Shown: positions 1 through 11,700 of the stretch, in pieces
How positions within the stretch are numbered: position 1 is the stretch's first letter
Layout of the letters: each line of letters starts with the position of its first letter
NCBI GenBank assembly: GCA_030407315.1
Contig: JALQPE010000174.1
Span: 85,826-149,825, forward strand
Length of the DNA: 64,000 nucleotides
DNA from: Asparagopsis taxiformis
Taxonomy: Eukaryota > Rhodophyta > Florideophyceae > Bonnemaisoniales > Bonnemaisoniaceae
Reading direction: 5' to 3'
Position numbers and translations under genes: made by a program
The notes under the pieces: generated by a model
What the model was told of the DNA's origin: nothing
The model's database searches: none
The model's input: only the letters and a program-made list of their open reading frames with translations

Positions 1-64
1 ATGTCATTTAGCAATCGCTTCCGCCGTGCAGCACCCCATCGAATCATTCATCTCCCACATCAAA

Positions 65-1363
65 ATGCGCTCCACCAACGCGCCGCCGCCGCTCACCGCC
101 TCTCGTATGCGCATTCAATCCGTACTACAGGCCGCCATTTCCGCAACGCAACTCTCCGACCAGACGCCCAGCGCCGTCTTCTACGACCTCACCGCCTTTG
201 AGCAGTCCTGTACACAACTGGTACGCGCCTTCCCGCCCTCTACACTCCACGGTTTCGCACTCAAGGCATGCCCGCTCGTCAGCGTCGTCCGCCTCGCCCA
301 TCAGTACGGGCTCGGCGGCGAATGCGCCTCCATTGCTGAACTTGCCGTCTGCGCCCATGCCGATATCCCGCCCCAGTTTGTCATCTATGATAGTCCGGCA
401 AAGACAGACGCGCACATTCGACACGCCCTGCTGGCCGGTATTCATATCAATGCCGATAGTCTGCAGGAAGTGCAAAATATTCAGCGTATTCGCGACACAC
501 TTCCAACTAGCTCGTCGTCTACCGTTGGTTTGCGAATAAATCCGCAGATAGGTTCCGCTTCTATCGCAGAAACCTTCACCGCTGGTGCGTCGTGTAAGTT
601 TGGTGAGCCGTTGAAAGAGGTTGGTGAGCAGATTAAAAAGGCTTTTGTTCAGTTTCAACATCTTGTTTGTATACATATTCATGTCGGCTCGCAGGGATGC
701 AAGCCGGATTTACTCATTGAATGTTGCAAGGCTGCTGCAGATCTGGCCGATGAAATTAATGAAATGGCGCCCGAATCAGTGAAGATTATTGATTTGGGTG
801 GCGGTTTATCCGTGGAATATTTCGACGATGACCAATCGTACACTTTCGAAGAACACGTCGCCAGATTAATTGAGTCCTGTCCCAATTTGTTCCGCTACCG
901 TCTAATGACCGAGTTTGGACGCAGAGTAATTACAAAATCGGCTTTCATTGCTGCCCGTGTGCAATGTGTGAAAAAATCGGGCGGAAAAACGTTTGTGATT
1001 TGTCACGTTGGCGCAGATCTCCTCATGAGACCGGCGTATCAGCCGCACAAGTGGGGGCATCGCATTGAATTGTACGATCAGCATGGCGTCCAGAAGGACG
1101 GTGCGCTGCATACCATGGATGTCGCAGGTCCCTTGTGTTTTGCTGGCGATATTATCAAGAGAGATGCCCAATTACCCATGCCGCAACCGGGCGATATTAT
1201 AGTAGTTAGGGATTGCGGAGGTTACACCCTGTCCATGTTTTCCAAGCATACGAGCCAGCTCATGCCCGGTGTGTACGGATATAGAGAGGATAATCCGAGC
1301 CAATTTACAGTGTTGAAGAGGCCGGAAACCGTTGAGGACGTGGTCAATTATTGGAACGTGTAG
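65..1363 (+). CDS. PLP-dependent group IV (ODC/LysA-type) decarboxylase
   Basis: A 432-residue fold-type III decarboxylase. The PLP lysine sits in FALKAC (K67), the HVGS motif at residues 206-209, and the glycine-rich phosphate-binding loop GGG at 245-247. EFGR (283-286) replaces the usual EPGR. The C-terminal GPLCFAGD (355-362) holds the catalytic cysteine and is closer to the LysA pattern (GPxCESGD) than to ornithine decarboxylase (GPTCDGLD), but the substrate-contacting E-S pair is F-A. Substrate therefore cannot be assigned: meso-diaminopimelate, ornithine or a specialised acyl-amino acid are all possible. The frame is open to position 26, but its first start-like codon is GTG; the first ATG is at 65 and has a purine context. 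No transit peptide is obvious. An upstream exon beyond the window edge cannot be excluded. Confidence 0.8.
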   Translation: MRSTNAPPPLTASRMRIQSVLQAAISATQLSDQTPSAVFYDLTAFEQSCTQLVRAFPPSTLHGFALKACPLVSVVRLAHQYGLGGECASIAELAVCAHADIPPQFVIYDSPAKTDAHIRHALLAGIHINADSLQEVQNIQRIRDTLPTSSSSTVGLRINPQIGSASIAETFTAGASCKFGEPLKEVGEQIKKAFVQFQHLVCIHIHVGSQGCKPDLLIECCKAAADLADEINEMAPESVKIIDLGGGLSVEYFDDDQSYTFEEHVARLIESCPNLFRYRLMTEFGRRVITKSAFIAARVQCVKKSGGKTFVICHVGADLLMRPAYQPHKWGHRIELYDQHGVQKDGALHTMDVAGPLCFAGDIIKRDAQLPMPQPGDIIVVRDCGGYTLSMFSKHTSQLMPGVYGYREDNPSQFTVLKRPETVEDVVNYWNV

Positions 1364-1654
1364 TCGTTCGAGATGGTCAAGTTGTCCTACAAATCTCGTG
1401 AGCGTCACGTGACCCGTCAGCTTGAAAATTTTCCATCATTTCAAAATTTTTTCATAATGTCCAAACTGTACTGTCAGAACGAATCGCGATCGCGACCGCT
1501 CGCATCACGATTACCGAATGCTACGTAAACCAAATGCGAAGTCAAAAGACTTGTCAATCACACTCTAATATCCTAGTCAACATATCTTCTTCCTCACTGG
1601 TCGCCAACTAATCCTAACCAACAATTAACTTTTCCCCCCACACCCACCACCAAA

Positions 1655-2710
1655 ATGGCAACCACAATCCGTCAAATGCCCCTCGTATGTCCAGGTCACA
1701 ATCGCGGCATCGTCGAGCTACAATATTCCCCACCCGGTCCAGAAGGCACCTTTCTCATGTCCGCCTGTCTCGACGGTAGTCCAATGCTGCGCGACGGCGT
1801 AAGCGGCGATTGGATAGGCTCCTTCATCGGACATAAAGGCGCTGTCTGGGGCGCATGTATCTCACCGGACACCTCTCTCGCCGCCACAGCTGGTGCCGAT
1901 TTCACCGCCAGACTCTGGGATGCCGTCACTGGCACCTGCAAAACCGTTCTCACACAAAAGCACATCTGCAAGAGCGTCGCTTTCTCGTCTGACGCCACTC
2001 GTCTGCTCACAGCTGGCAACACAAATTGCATCAATATCTACGATGTCAACGCATGTGAAGACACGCCCGTGGCCCTTCTGGCTCCGAAGGACCCCGCTTC
2101 GAAAACTACCGTTAAACTGGCCAGATATGTGCGCTCAGGTAGTAACATAGTCGTATCCGCTACGTCGGGCGCCAGTGAGGAAAAAGTGGTTTCCATATGG
2201 GATGTACGTTCCGGATCGGTGGAGCGTACTTTGCCACTGGGTGCGGTTGCTAAATCGGGAGAGATATCGTCGGATGGTAATTTACTTACGGTTACTGCGG
2301 ATGATGCCACGCTTTCTGTGTACGATTTGCAGCGTATGGAGCGCATTCTCAAGTTGGACGTACCCGATGCGACAGAGAGTGCCAGTTTGCGCTATCCGCA
2401 GATGGACATGATGGTCACTGGTGGACAGGATCTTACCGTTCGTCGCTTTGAAGTTTCAAAGAACGGCTCAGTGGTAGAGGCTGAATCGAATCGCGGACAT
2501 CATGGGCCTGTTTGGGTGTTGCGTTTTGCTCCAGACGGACAGAGCTATGCGAGCGGGTCGGATGACGGTACCATTCGTATATGGTATGTTCTGTTTTTCT
2601 CGTTGGATGTGCCATGAAGGTTTTTCTATTGTATTGCTAACATTTTGTTGTTCCACTCGCTCTTCCCATTGTTTAGGAAAACTTCCTTAGACCCGTCCCT
2701 CGTGGCCTAA
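1655..2710 (+). CDS. STRAP: STRAP/Unrip-like WD40 protein, two exons
   Basis: WD40 beta-propeller protein whose N-terminus (PLVCPGHNRG, then DWIGSFIGHKGAVWGA and DFTARLWDA) follows the serine/threonine-kinase receptor-associated protein STRAP, an SMN-complex and translation-linked scaffold. Repeats run over the whole length and end in GSDDGTIRIW. The uninterrupted frame would end with a non-WD tail, but a GTATGT donor starts at 2584 and a TTTAG acceptor ends at 2676. Removing this 93-bp intron keeps the tryptophan codon (TG|G) and adds eleven residues (KTSLDPSLVA after the W) to a stop at 2710, giving about 320 residues, normal for the family. The protein is probably cytoplasmic and nuclear. 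The splice is inferred from sequence only. Confidence 0.85.
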
Positions 2711-2990
2711 GGCCGGCCATCCATTCGCTTGGAATTGATTGTCTACAGACATGCCGAAAAACCGAATCCGGTGTGGATGGAGTGAGGCAGAGCGTTTTTG
2801 TCGCACGTGTCCTTGTCGTCAGAAGCGTCGCGGCATTTTCAGCATATCGTCAGTTTGCGTAACAAGTAAGCAGCTCATTTTCCTTTGCGCTGTTGCGGCG
2901 GACGAGCACAGCTGCTACTTTCGGGGTGTGCGTAATGTTTAATACGTTTGTTGCTTCTACGATTTTACATTGTACAGCGGTGCAAACACA

Positions 2991-4331
2991 TCACGAGGAC
3001 GTCATGCCCTCAATCATGAGTCTGTACCCTTCGCCAATATCTTCGCTTTGTGATTTCACGGCGGCAGCAAGTCCAGGCATGTCTGTATTCATATCGAACA
3101 TATTGGAAAGGAATAGAAGCACATGGAAATCTGCCAGCCTCTTGTGATATGGGATCGACTCATCGGAGACAACCTTCTTAAGATCTGCAGGCCCTTGTGG
3201 CGCGAGTTCTCGATTTTCGACGGCGAACGATGTGCGAAGCCAACTATCACAGCTCTTAATCGGGATGTTGAGGAGGAAGAACTCTGTGTGAACCTTCTTT
3301 GTATCCTTGCCCTCTACAAGCACTGTTTCCTTACAAGAAACGCGCCCACCGTTAGCTTTCTGCTTATCGTCGTCTTCGAAGATACCAGCTTCGTACATTT
3401 CAATAGCCAAATCTGATATCTGATAAGCCTCAAATACCGTCTCGCCCGTTTCAGTCGCGCTCACTACGAGCACAACAAACGAGCGACGATCCTCTTCACT
3501 TAGTGCACTAGCCATACGCGCTGCGGTAACAACATCCAGTGCTGATAGAATACACTTACGTGGTCGTGCAGAAAATACCAAACCAACTCTCTTCAATCCC
3601 AACATCGGAGCAATTGCATCAGCTCGCTGTGTCATATCACCAGCCTCCTCCCCTTGAAGGAGCTGGTACTGGTCAGCACTTCCGCGTTGTGGCGGTTCAT
3701 AAATAGCCAAAATCTCGGTCTCATTCGTCTCGTCGTTCACCTGTCCATAACATATACCCAATCTCTGCTGCGAGAAGCCGGTCTTCGCAATGTAAGCCTG
3801 AAAATTCTCTGCCGCATCATTAGCAACTGCCGCGGCGGCCGCGTACGGCTTCTCCTGCGGCGCAATCTTAAACTTGAGAGCTTCCAATGCCTCCATAACA
3901 GCGATGCTCATCCCCCTCCCTTTCCACTTGGCAAGTTCTGCCTGATAGCGAGCGCGCTTATCCTCCTTGGGCATGCAATTTTCGCACATGCCGCGCATGC
4001 CGGTTTTGCAGCACGCGCGGTTGGCGTCTGCGCCACCGGGCTTGGCAGCGGCAGTCGGCGGCTGTTTGGTCGTACTCGCGTCTGTTGATTTGGACGCAGA
4101 CGCAACGTCGGCGGGCGTGGGTTTTGAGACGCCCTTTATGAACACAAAATCACCATGGCGCGCTCGATCAAACTGGAACGGCTGCGTGAATTTGGGATCC
4201 GAATAGAGAGAGAATTGACCGTCGGTGACGTCGAGCGCTTCGATTTTGGCACCGAGGTCTGCGAGACCGTCGGTGTCTGACAGTGTTATGCGTTGTGTCA
4301 CACCTGACGGAAGGCGAATGCGCAGAATCAT
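2991..4331 (-). CDS. NPL4: NPL4 cofactor of Cdc48/p97
   Basis: Homolog of Npl4, the Ufd1 partner that brings ubiquitinated substrates to the Cdc48/p97 ATPase in ER-associated degradation. Order in 446 residues: an N-terminal ubiquitin-like domain (about 1-70), an Ala/Pro/Thr linker, the zf-NPL4 cysteine cluster ACCKTGMRGMCENC (about 106-119), and the MPN-like NPL4 domain from FQAYIAKTGFSQQRLG (about 177) to the end. No C-terminal NZF finger is present; plant and yeast forms also lack it, while the animal form has one. It is shorter than yeast or human Npl4 (about 580-610), mainly at the C-terminus. The start is the first ATG. It ends 280 bp from the STRAP stop in convergent orientation. Confidence 0.88.
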   Translation of the reverse strand: MILRIRLPSGVTQRITLSDTDGLADLGAKIEALDVTDGQFSLYSDPKFTQPFQFDRARHGDFVFIKGVSKPTPADVASASKSTDASTTKQPPTAAAKPGGADANRACCKTGMRGMCENCMPKEDKRARYQAELAKWKGRGMSIAVMEALEALKFKIAPQEKPYAAAAAVANDAAENFQAYIAKTGFSQQRLGICYGQVNDETNETEILAIYEPPQRGSADQYQLLQGEEAGDMTQRADAIAPMLGLKRVGLVFSARPRKCILSALDVVTAARMASALSEEDRRSFVVLVVSATETGETVFEAYQISDLAIEMYEAGIFEDDDKQKANGGRVSCKETVLVEGKDTKKVHTEFFLLNIPIKSCDSWLRTSFAVENRELAPQGPADLKKVVSDESIPYHKRLADFHVLLFLSNMFDMNTDMPGLAAAVKSQSEDIGEGYRLMIEGMTSS

Positions 4332-4531
4332 GTTGGTGGGCAGCGCCAGCTGGTTGGATGCGGTAGTATCGGAACGGGAGGATGTTTAGAGAAAGCGGAA
4401 CAAGATTTATAAGTTAGCGGAGCAATTCGGTGTCCAAATATGGACATGGATGAACTAATTTGCAAATAAAAAATAAAGAGTCTAGATCATTCGCCCTCCA
4501 GCACACTGAGCAATGATCGTACGTAAGCGAG

Positions 4532-5203
4532 TCATAAATTATACGTCACGTCGTGTGTCCATTCAAATCGGCAGCGCTCAGACATTTCCGTCTCCAACAT
4601 GTCTATCTTGGGCGATAGGTTCACCGTTGGAACCTCCGCACACATTTTCGGCAACTTGTCCACCATTATCTCACGCAGACGCTTTGCGCGTTCCTCCGAA
4701 TCTCTGCGGTAAAACTTCTTCAATCGCTCCCTAAATGGCAACAATTGCCTCCATTTCATCTTGATCTGCTTCATACAAAGCCCATTCGAGCCAACCTGGC
4801 TTTTCTGTATTTCAACCAGCACGCTGTACGGACTTCCCTGCCCCTTCAACTTTATAACCGCTCGCATAAACTCCGCCTCAAGCTCCTCGGTCCACACGAA
4901 ATTTCGTCGCCGCGCCTCCCTTGCATCTCGCAGCTCCTGTCGGCGCTGCCTCCTCTTCTCGATTCCCATCCTCGCTTTGCTTCTCTCTTCCAGTTGCATC
5001 CTTTGTAAATTCTCCTTTGTCCGTGCTTGTAGATGCGCAGTCGCCAGAGTCAGACTGATTTGGTGATGCATCGTTGGTAAGCATTGACTTTTGTGCTCAT
5101 CACGTCCATTTCCAAACAATGCTTTGCTGCGCCGCTGTCCGATGTACTCAATTGTTTCTTTCAGACCCTCCACCACGTGCGAGTCCGCTCTCAGACATTC
5201 CAT
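4532..5203 (-). CDS. Putative MYB/GARP-like DNA-binding protein
   Basis: A 223-residue basic protein. A helix rich in Arg, Glu and Gln (about 75-100) leads into FVWTEELEAEFMRAVIKL (from about 102), followed by a segment ending KQIKMKWRQL. The W-T-x-E-L start and the spacing resemble a single MYB-like or GARP domain (compare RFRWTPELHxxFxxAV), although the SHLQKY signature is not preserved. A role as a DNA-binding regulator is an inference from this one domain. A Lys/Arg-rich C-terminal helix (FRERLKKFYRRDSEERAKRL) follows. The start is the first ATG at 5203; an upstream exon is possible. Confidence 0.5.
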   Translation of the reverse strand: MECLRADSHVVEGLKETIEYIGQRRSKALFGNGRDEHKSQCLPTMHHQISLTLATAHLQARTKENLQRMQLEERSKARMGIEKRRQRRQELRDAREARRRNFVWTEELEAEFMRAVIKLKGQGSPYSVLVEIQKSQVGSNGLCMKQIKMKWRQLLPFRERLKKFYRRDSEERAKRLREIMVDKLPKMCAEVPTVNLSPKIDMLETEMSERCRFEWTHDVTYNL

Positions 5204-5389
5204 GCTCTCTCAACGTGACATTGTCATAGTCATTCCATTAGCAACAATAGCTTGCTCGCCTCTTATCTCCGCACAAGTTAAATCCGTTCGCGAATTGGCG
5301 ACCAATATTTATTGCAGACATAACGTTTCAGAAATCATACTCCCGTTATGCCTCCATTCTCCAGTTAGTTCAATCGTTACACCTACCAG

Positions 5390-6493
5390 CTACGTCAACG
5401 TCCCCTCCCGTTGATTCTTCTCAAAGGAAGACACAACTCCACGATGCCGAACTGCATTTGGATGCATGACGACAGTCTTCCTCCTTTGACTTTTACACAT
5501 CCGATCCGCCAACCAGTCTACAGGTGCCTCATCATAATTGCTCGTAATATACTTCACAAAAGCACGCGCTCTCTCAACCTCCCAGACACGCGCAACCATA
5601 TTAGAAGAGGACAACTCCTGTCCATCCTGTTTCTCGCTTGAATCCGGCAAATCAAACAGAGAAGCGCTACAATATCGAATCATCCTCATACGTCCCTGCT
5701 CATTAACAAATACACTCTCCTCCATATTTGCCTCACACCACGCCACAACCTCCTTTATCCGCTGTGAGAACAACACATCATCCTGCACGACGATCACAAA
5801 TCGTCCAGAAGCGGCCTGCGCACATCGACGTAAAACCTGTGCGTAATCCAGCGCCTCCTTGGATCTCCACCGAACCCGCTCTTCTGAGTCACCGAGCGTA
5901 AGTTTCCGCGGCGGAGATAACTCACCCTCTTCCCGATACGATATACTCAACCACGACGGAAGCGACACGGCGTCCCAACCGGCGGTTTTCGAAAACACAG
6001 AATGGATCCAAGACGGCTGTCGCGATCTGTGCCCGCTCCCAGTGCGAATGTCCATGTCAAACACAACGAGCCGGCGCAGATCGGTGCTGCCATTCGTCGC
6101 AAGTCGCCAGCTTTTCACAGCATTGGAAACATATTCGACCGATCCGTCGCCTCGCGTCACGGTTGGCATGCACGCGAGTGTGCGATTGGCGAATTGCGCC
6201 GGTATGTCATCCTCGAAGGGAATGACGCCATGTGAGATGGCGTCTTCTGCATCGCTTTCAGTTTGCGTGGAAAGGAGAATGGCGCGCCGATCGACTGGGA
6301 TTGTGGAGATTGTGATGTAGTATTTCACCAACCAGAGGAATGTGGTTCCTAGTATTGCAACGATTGCCGCAATGGTGATCGGTCGGGAATGAGATGAGGG
6401 GGCCAGAACAGTGCGCAAGTCTGGCGCATTTTGTTTGGATGTTGGTGGTTTAGGATTCGCTGCGACATTTGTACGACGGCGCGGTGTGGTCAT
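5390..6493 (-). CDS. PGAP4-like type II membrane glycosyltransferase
   Basis: A 367-residue protein with a short basic cytosolic tail, one membrane segment (about 40-60, ITIAAIVAILGTTFLWLVKYY) and a lumenal domain, as expected for a type II Golgi enzyme. The segment DYAQVLRRCAQAASGRFVIVVQDDVLFS (about 208-235) with its QDD acidic motif, and the late HRGVVSSF, match PGAP4/TMEM246, the GalNAc-transferase that modifies GPI anchors, and the related MGAT4-type fold. PGAP4 proper has extra membrane segments inside the domain that I do not see here, so substrate is uncertain. Neighbours give no functional clue. Confidence 0.62.
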   Translation of the reverse strand: MTTPRRRTNVAANPKPPTSKQNAPDLRTVLAPSSHSRPITIAAIVAILGTTFLWLVKYYITISTIPVDRRAILLSTQTESDAEDAISHGVIPFEDDIPAQFANRTLACMPTVTRGDGSVEYVSNAVKSWRLATNGSTDLRRLVVFDMDIRTGSGHRSRQPSWIHSVFSKTAGWDAVSLPSWLSISYREEGELSPPRKLTLGDSEERVRWRSKEALDYAQVLRRCAQAASGRFVIVVQDDVLFSQRIKEVVAWCEANMEESVFVNEQGRMRMIRYCSASLFDLPDSSEKQDGQELSSSNMVARVWEVERARAFVKYITSNYDEAPVDWLADRMCKSQRRKTVVMHPNAVRHRGVVSSFEKNQREGTLT

Positions 6494-6852
6494 GGTTAAG
6501 TTGACGAGTGTTTCGCTGCTTTGATGGTTGTGAGTGGAAATTGCTCACTGGCGTTGGTGCTCTCAAGCGAACAGAAATTAATGTGGTAATCTAGAATACT
6601 GTGTTTATGGTTCGTTGTTTCTAATATCTCAATCAAGGCCATCCATTGGTTGTGACCAATCCAATCATTGAAAATTCGTCTATCCCTGACATGCCAATAT
6701 TCTCTGCTTGAATATAACGTAGACAACATGACTCTCATGCTTTACGTTTTGGGGTTTACAAAAGCGGCATCCAAACCTCGCGAAGAAAACAGCAAAGTAT
6801 CACCGAAGGACAGATGCAATTAATTTATACAACTACGACATCGATATTCCGT
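6494..6852. other. Intergenic, nothing recognised
   Basis: About 360 bp between two minus-strand genes. It must hold the promoter of the PGAP4-like gene and the 3' end of nothing else visible. No clear TATA box, RNA gene or repeat was seen. Confidence 0.5.
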
Positions 6853-7542
6853 TCACCCCTTTGTCAACAGAATATAGAACGCCGCCAGAACAAAATAGAT
6901 TGACATTCCACCAGCGATTAGAGAAATGACACCAGTATCCGAAATCCTCTTCATGATCGAAACTGAACGTGGTTTCCCGACTGTATTCGGCTTGTTATTC
7001 TCCAAAAATCGTTCACTAACCGGCAATCCCCCGAGATCTTTCTCAAGTGACACAAGTCCAGCATCACCGAGAGTCTTCTGCGCCCATAAATAAAATGCAG
7101 TTCTCTGCGAAGCATGTGATTCTTGTGGAGGCCCATAGATATTCCTCCAGTTCATCATTCCACTTCCAGTTGTCGGATGTCGCGACGAAATCCGACTTTT
7201 TCCATCTACCATGAAGTAGAATTCATGATAGCCACTTGGAAGCATGCTCACAACTGACCAAAGGTTCTTCTCCTCCATATGCATTTGTACTGGCACCCAT
7301 TCGTTCCAATCACCGACAATCGAGCACGATTCCTTCACTGGATCGGCGTACACAAATTCTGTCTTGACAAGGACCTTCTGTCCCAGTGGACGCTGTGCAT
7401 TGCTTCGAACCAGACTGCTCTTTTTTGTCTTTGAAGTGCCTACACCGCGTTGGTTCTTTCCAGAAAGAACAACGAGTTTTTTCGAGGTGCGCTGCGTTAC
7501 GGCCTCGCTGATGTTTCGTGCAGTGTAGGAATGGGAGTTCAT
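6853..7542 (-). CDS. CBM48/AMPK glycogen-binding-domain protein with C-terminal anchor
   Basis: A 229-residue protein. Residues about 58-145 read as a CBM48 (AMPK-beta glycogen-binding) domain: VKTEFVYADP, then SIVGDWNEWVPVQMH, ending in GYHEFYFMVDG. The C-terminal 25 residues (GVISLIAGGMSIYFVLAAFYILL) are one membrane segment, suggesting a tail-anchored starch or glycogen binding protein. Red algae store floridean starch in the cytosol, so a membrane-tethered glucan binder would fit, but this is inference. The start is set at the first ATG, 7542. The frame is open further upstream with a TTTCAG acceptor-like site near 7660, so an N-terminal exon may be missing. Confidence 0.62.
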   Translation of the reverse strand: MNSHSYTARNISEAVTQRTSKKLVVLSGKNQRGVGTSKTKKSSLVRSNAQRPLGQKVLVKTEFVYADPVKESCSIVGDWNEWVPVQMHMEEKNLWSVVSMLPSGYHEFYFMVDGKSRISSRHPTTGSGMMNWRNIYGPPQESHASQRTAFYLWAQKTLGDAGLVSLEKDLGGLPVSERFLENNKPNTVGKPRSVSIMKRISDTGVISLIAGGMSIYFVLAAFYILLTKG

Positions 7543-8765
7543 TTTTGGTTTGATGATTCGAACAGGAAGCAATTTTTCCTGGATATGGATCGAGATGTTG
7601 GATGTTCGGTTGAGTTTGGTGCAACGTTGGTCTCTTATGTAGCGGGGATATGCACAATCCTGAAATGCAAAGCTCGGTGGAGGGGAGAGATGAAGCTTTG
7701 TTTTTCAGCTTTATGGTGATGAATGTATTGAAGAATTGCTGATAAAGGAAGCTGAGCTTTACAGAATTGAGGCTTGGCCGCACTGTATATTGTCTCAGAG
7801 ACATCTCAACCATCGCAACGAAGAATGGCGCTCAATTTACCTGAATCGAAGTCGTAAAATGGCTCAGAGAGAGAGAGAAAATAGACGGACTAACAACACA
7901 GACAATGTTTTTAAGATGGAACACGCTGTCAGTTGTTGAAAGCCCGCTTAATGGTCTCTAATGCTTTTTTGCCTGTGCTTTTTTCAAGCCCTTTTGGATT
8001 CTTGCTCCGCGGAGACTGTAGTACGCTTTTGATTGTCAGTAACATTGCACAGCACAATTTGTTCAAAGAAACTAGTCATAAAGAAAGCTATATTACATTC
8101 ATTGATATTGCACGCAAATTTTTTCGGAGCTTGAAGTCTTCCGGGGCATCGCTTTTCAGCTTCTCAGCAAGTTTCTTTCCAATGTGTTTGCGATCTGATA
8201 ATTCTCTGAGGCACTACTAGTTTTTCAACGCTATACCCCCCAGTTGATTGGTGTTGCAAAAGGGAATTGTGCTCAATGGATCTTTGAAACGGGTGGAACG
8301 TTAGACTCCGGACCTCCTGCACCTGTAGTTTCAACGATAGAACTTCATCCCGATGGATGTAATTGAGAAAGTTTATGCAAATGAATTTGTTTGAAACAAA
8401 ACTGAATAGACGCGACGCTCGGAAGAGTCGGCCGTTGGGAAAAACTAAATTAACTTCGTGCGACGCAGATATTAAATTGCAAGTAGTGGCCAATCATGCG
8501 TCCATGAACACTGTCAAGCATCTGAATATTACGAAAAAATATATCGACTTCCGGAACGCTCTCCGCGTCATGCGTGAGTCATCAATCCTATCGTATCACC
8601 GAGTCTACGACCGATGCACTCTTCTTTTCTAAACAGTCTGGTCATGATGACGCTCAATGCGCGTCAGCACATGCCATTATCTTCCTCCCATGGACTCAAA
8701 GTCTAACTTCCATGTTGCGCAAATTCATCTTTGACTCATGAGTTATCCTGACCGTACAACAAACA
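7543..8765. other. 1.2-kb intergenic region, divergent promoters
   Basis: Separates the divergently transcribed CBM48 gene and the site-1 protease gene. Short frames on both strands lack family features. The 5' exon of the CBM48 gene may lie in the first 200 bp. Confidence 0.45.
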
Positions 8766-11700
8766 ATGTCACCGACGAGTAGCACTTCTCTATACTTTCT
8801 GTTAATTCTCGCCCTCACACTGCATTGTCTCCAGCAAACTAAAGCCTGCCTTTTGTCGAAACCTCAGGTGTACGTTGTCACCCTCCGCTCATACGATTCT
8901 CTATCTGCACAGGAGCAGCTTATCCATTCGGCGTTATCTCTGTATCCGAAGACCACATGGCGATTTGTGAACCGCGACAATGTAGCAGCTCAGCGTCTCC
9001 CGACAGATTTTCTGCTCGTCGAAGCTGCATGCTTCGAGATAGCAGATGCGCTGCGCAATGCTAAAGTCGTCAAGTCTCTTTCCGTCGAGGCTGAACACGG
9101 CCGTGCCATTCGCGCGCTTCTCAGGCAGCAGAAGAGAGATTTCGATGACAGCTTGGACACTTCAACAATGCACAATGAAGGTGTTAAATCGTCACACCAG
9201 TCGGGTCATACTTTATTGGACGAGAAACAGTCTGGCAGCGAGCAGCGCACGAAGCCAATTCCCAGCATGTTTGCGTTCGATTCCGGTGATTTGTGGAAGA
9301 GAGGATATTTAGGCGCCGGTGTTAAGGTTGCTGTGTTCGATACAGGGATCATGGAGGATGAGGCACACTTTCCCAATTTGGTGGAAAAGACGGACTGGAC
9401 TGGTGAAAATACGACTATCGATAAAATCGGTCATGGAACCTTCGTGGCGGGTCTTATTGGAGGCAGTCATCCAGCTTGTCCGGGCATTGCTCCCCACGCG
9501 GACCTGTACATATTTCGTGTCTTCACTGGTGCGCAAATCAGCTATACGAGCTGGTTTCTCGACGCATTCAACTATGCACTGCACATCGGAATCGACGTGC
9601 TCAATCTCAGCATTGGTGGGCCGGATTTTGCCGACAATCCATTCACGGAGAAAGTTAATGAACTGACTGCCAGCGGAGTCATTGTCATCAGCGCGATCGG
9701 TAACGACGGTCCGCTTTGGGGTAGTTTGAACAACCCTGGTGACATGATGGAGGTAGTTGGTGTTGGCGCCGTCGAACCCAATGGCTCCATAGCTTCGTTC
9801 AGTTCTAGAGGTATGACGACGCATGAATTGGACGGCCCTCAATTGCGTTATGGAAGAGTGAAACCGGATCTCGTTACGTATGGTCGATCCGTTATCGGTC
9901 CTAGTCATAAAAGTTTGTCGAGTTGTCGCAGGCTTAGCGGAACTTCCGTTGCAAGTCCCGTTGTGGCTGGAAGTGTCATCTTACTTGCTTCAGCTATTCC
10001 AGAAAAGTACAGGAAGAGAATCGTCAATCCAGCTGGAATCAAGCGAGCTTTGTTGGAGAGTGCACGCCGTATTCCCTCAGCATCGATATACGAACAGGGA
10101 GCTGGTTTGCTGGATTTAAACGAAGCTTATGCTGTGCTGAAGAAAGTCGAGTCAGAGTATTTGATTTTGTCCGATGACCGTACTCATCACGGTCGCCAGT
10201 ATTTTAAACATTCTCAGGACTCTGTTCGTAATACCAATGGCCACGAGCTCGATGCCAACTATGTAGATCACGCGGTACTGGGGTCTCCAATTTCTCAGAA
10301 GGCAATACCAGAGCAGGGTGCGCATTTTACTTCCGGTCTTGGAGCAATATCTTTCCCGGCATCGTACGATCTCACAGTAGATGGGTGTTCGTACATGTGG
10401 CCACATTGTGCTCAGCCGTTGTTCAAAGGTGCTATGACTCTAAGCTTGAACATGACGATTTTGAACATTGCAGGTGTGCAAGGAGCAGTAGAACAAGTAG
10501 AATGGGTTGATGGAAAGTATGGACATTTGCTGCAAGTGAATGTCACGCACCCAACAAGGTTTTGGCCGTGGGCTGCAGGGGTGGGTATTCATATCACTGT
10601 GATTGAGGATGCAAAATTTGCAGTTGTGGCAGATGGTTTACTTCGTTTCCGCGTGTTGAGTATACATGAAAACACATATTCCGACTTGGAAGTGCCAATT
10701 CGCGTAAGTGTAATCGTGCCACCTGCTCGAGAAAAACGTGTACTTTGGGATGTATATCATTCAATTAGGTATCCACCAGGATATGTACCGCGGGATAACT
10801 TGGCGGAGAGCAAAGATATGTTGGATTGGCTTGGTGACCATCCTCATACGAATTACCATGCTCTTTTCAGGAAGTTTGTTGATAATGGATTCTTCATTGA
10901 CATTCTAGACACATCTATCGTTTGTTTAGATGAACGTGATCTGCAGATGTACGGTGCTGTCATAATACTGGATTCTGAAGACTTTTTCACGCATCAAGAA
11001 CGGGATAGATTGGAGAAATTGGTCAAAGTTGGCGGAGTAGCACTAATTGTAGCTGCGGAGTGGTACAATGCGGATATCATGAAGGACATTCGATTCGAAG
11101 ACGACAGCACAAGATCGTGGTGGAGTCCAATCATTGCCGGTGGCAATGTACCTGCGATCAACAATTTGCTGAGACCATTCGACATCGCTTTCGGCGATTT
11201 AGTACTTAGCGGGGACGTCCATGTCGGCCGAAGAAAGTTTCAATATGAAAGCGGCGTTGCAATTGTGAAATTCCCCGCTGGCAGCGAAGTTTTGTTCGTG
11301 CACAGTCTAAAAGCACTGAGAACCACGGCGACGAAAGCGCAAACATCGGTTTTGTCGCATGCGCTGCGCGACATTGCCATTCTCGGCATAGCCAATGCAG
11401 GCAAGGGAGCAGTACTGGCGTATGGTGATACAAATTGTCTGGACACTGCTTATTCCGGCGAACGATGCTTTGACTTTTTTGTGCAAGCTGTTACTCACAC
11501 TGTGAACAAGTGCACTGGAAATGGTACAAGCGACAAATTTGTATCATCCAGTCACGTTCTCAACCGTGCAATGATACCCACCGGATCGCTCGTTGGCCGG
11601 GCGCCATATGCGCTGCCCTCCGATGTCATGAGCCTGTTAAAACCGCACAGTAAGGTTTTAGCAAATGTCGACGATTCCGCAGTGGGCGTAATGTCATTCA

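Noticed and set aside
125..682. 185-residue antisense frame opposite the decarboxylase
   Set aside because: It is a shadow of the strongly conserved plus-strand coding sequence.
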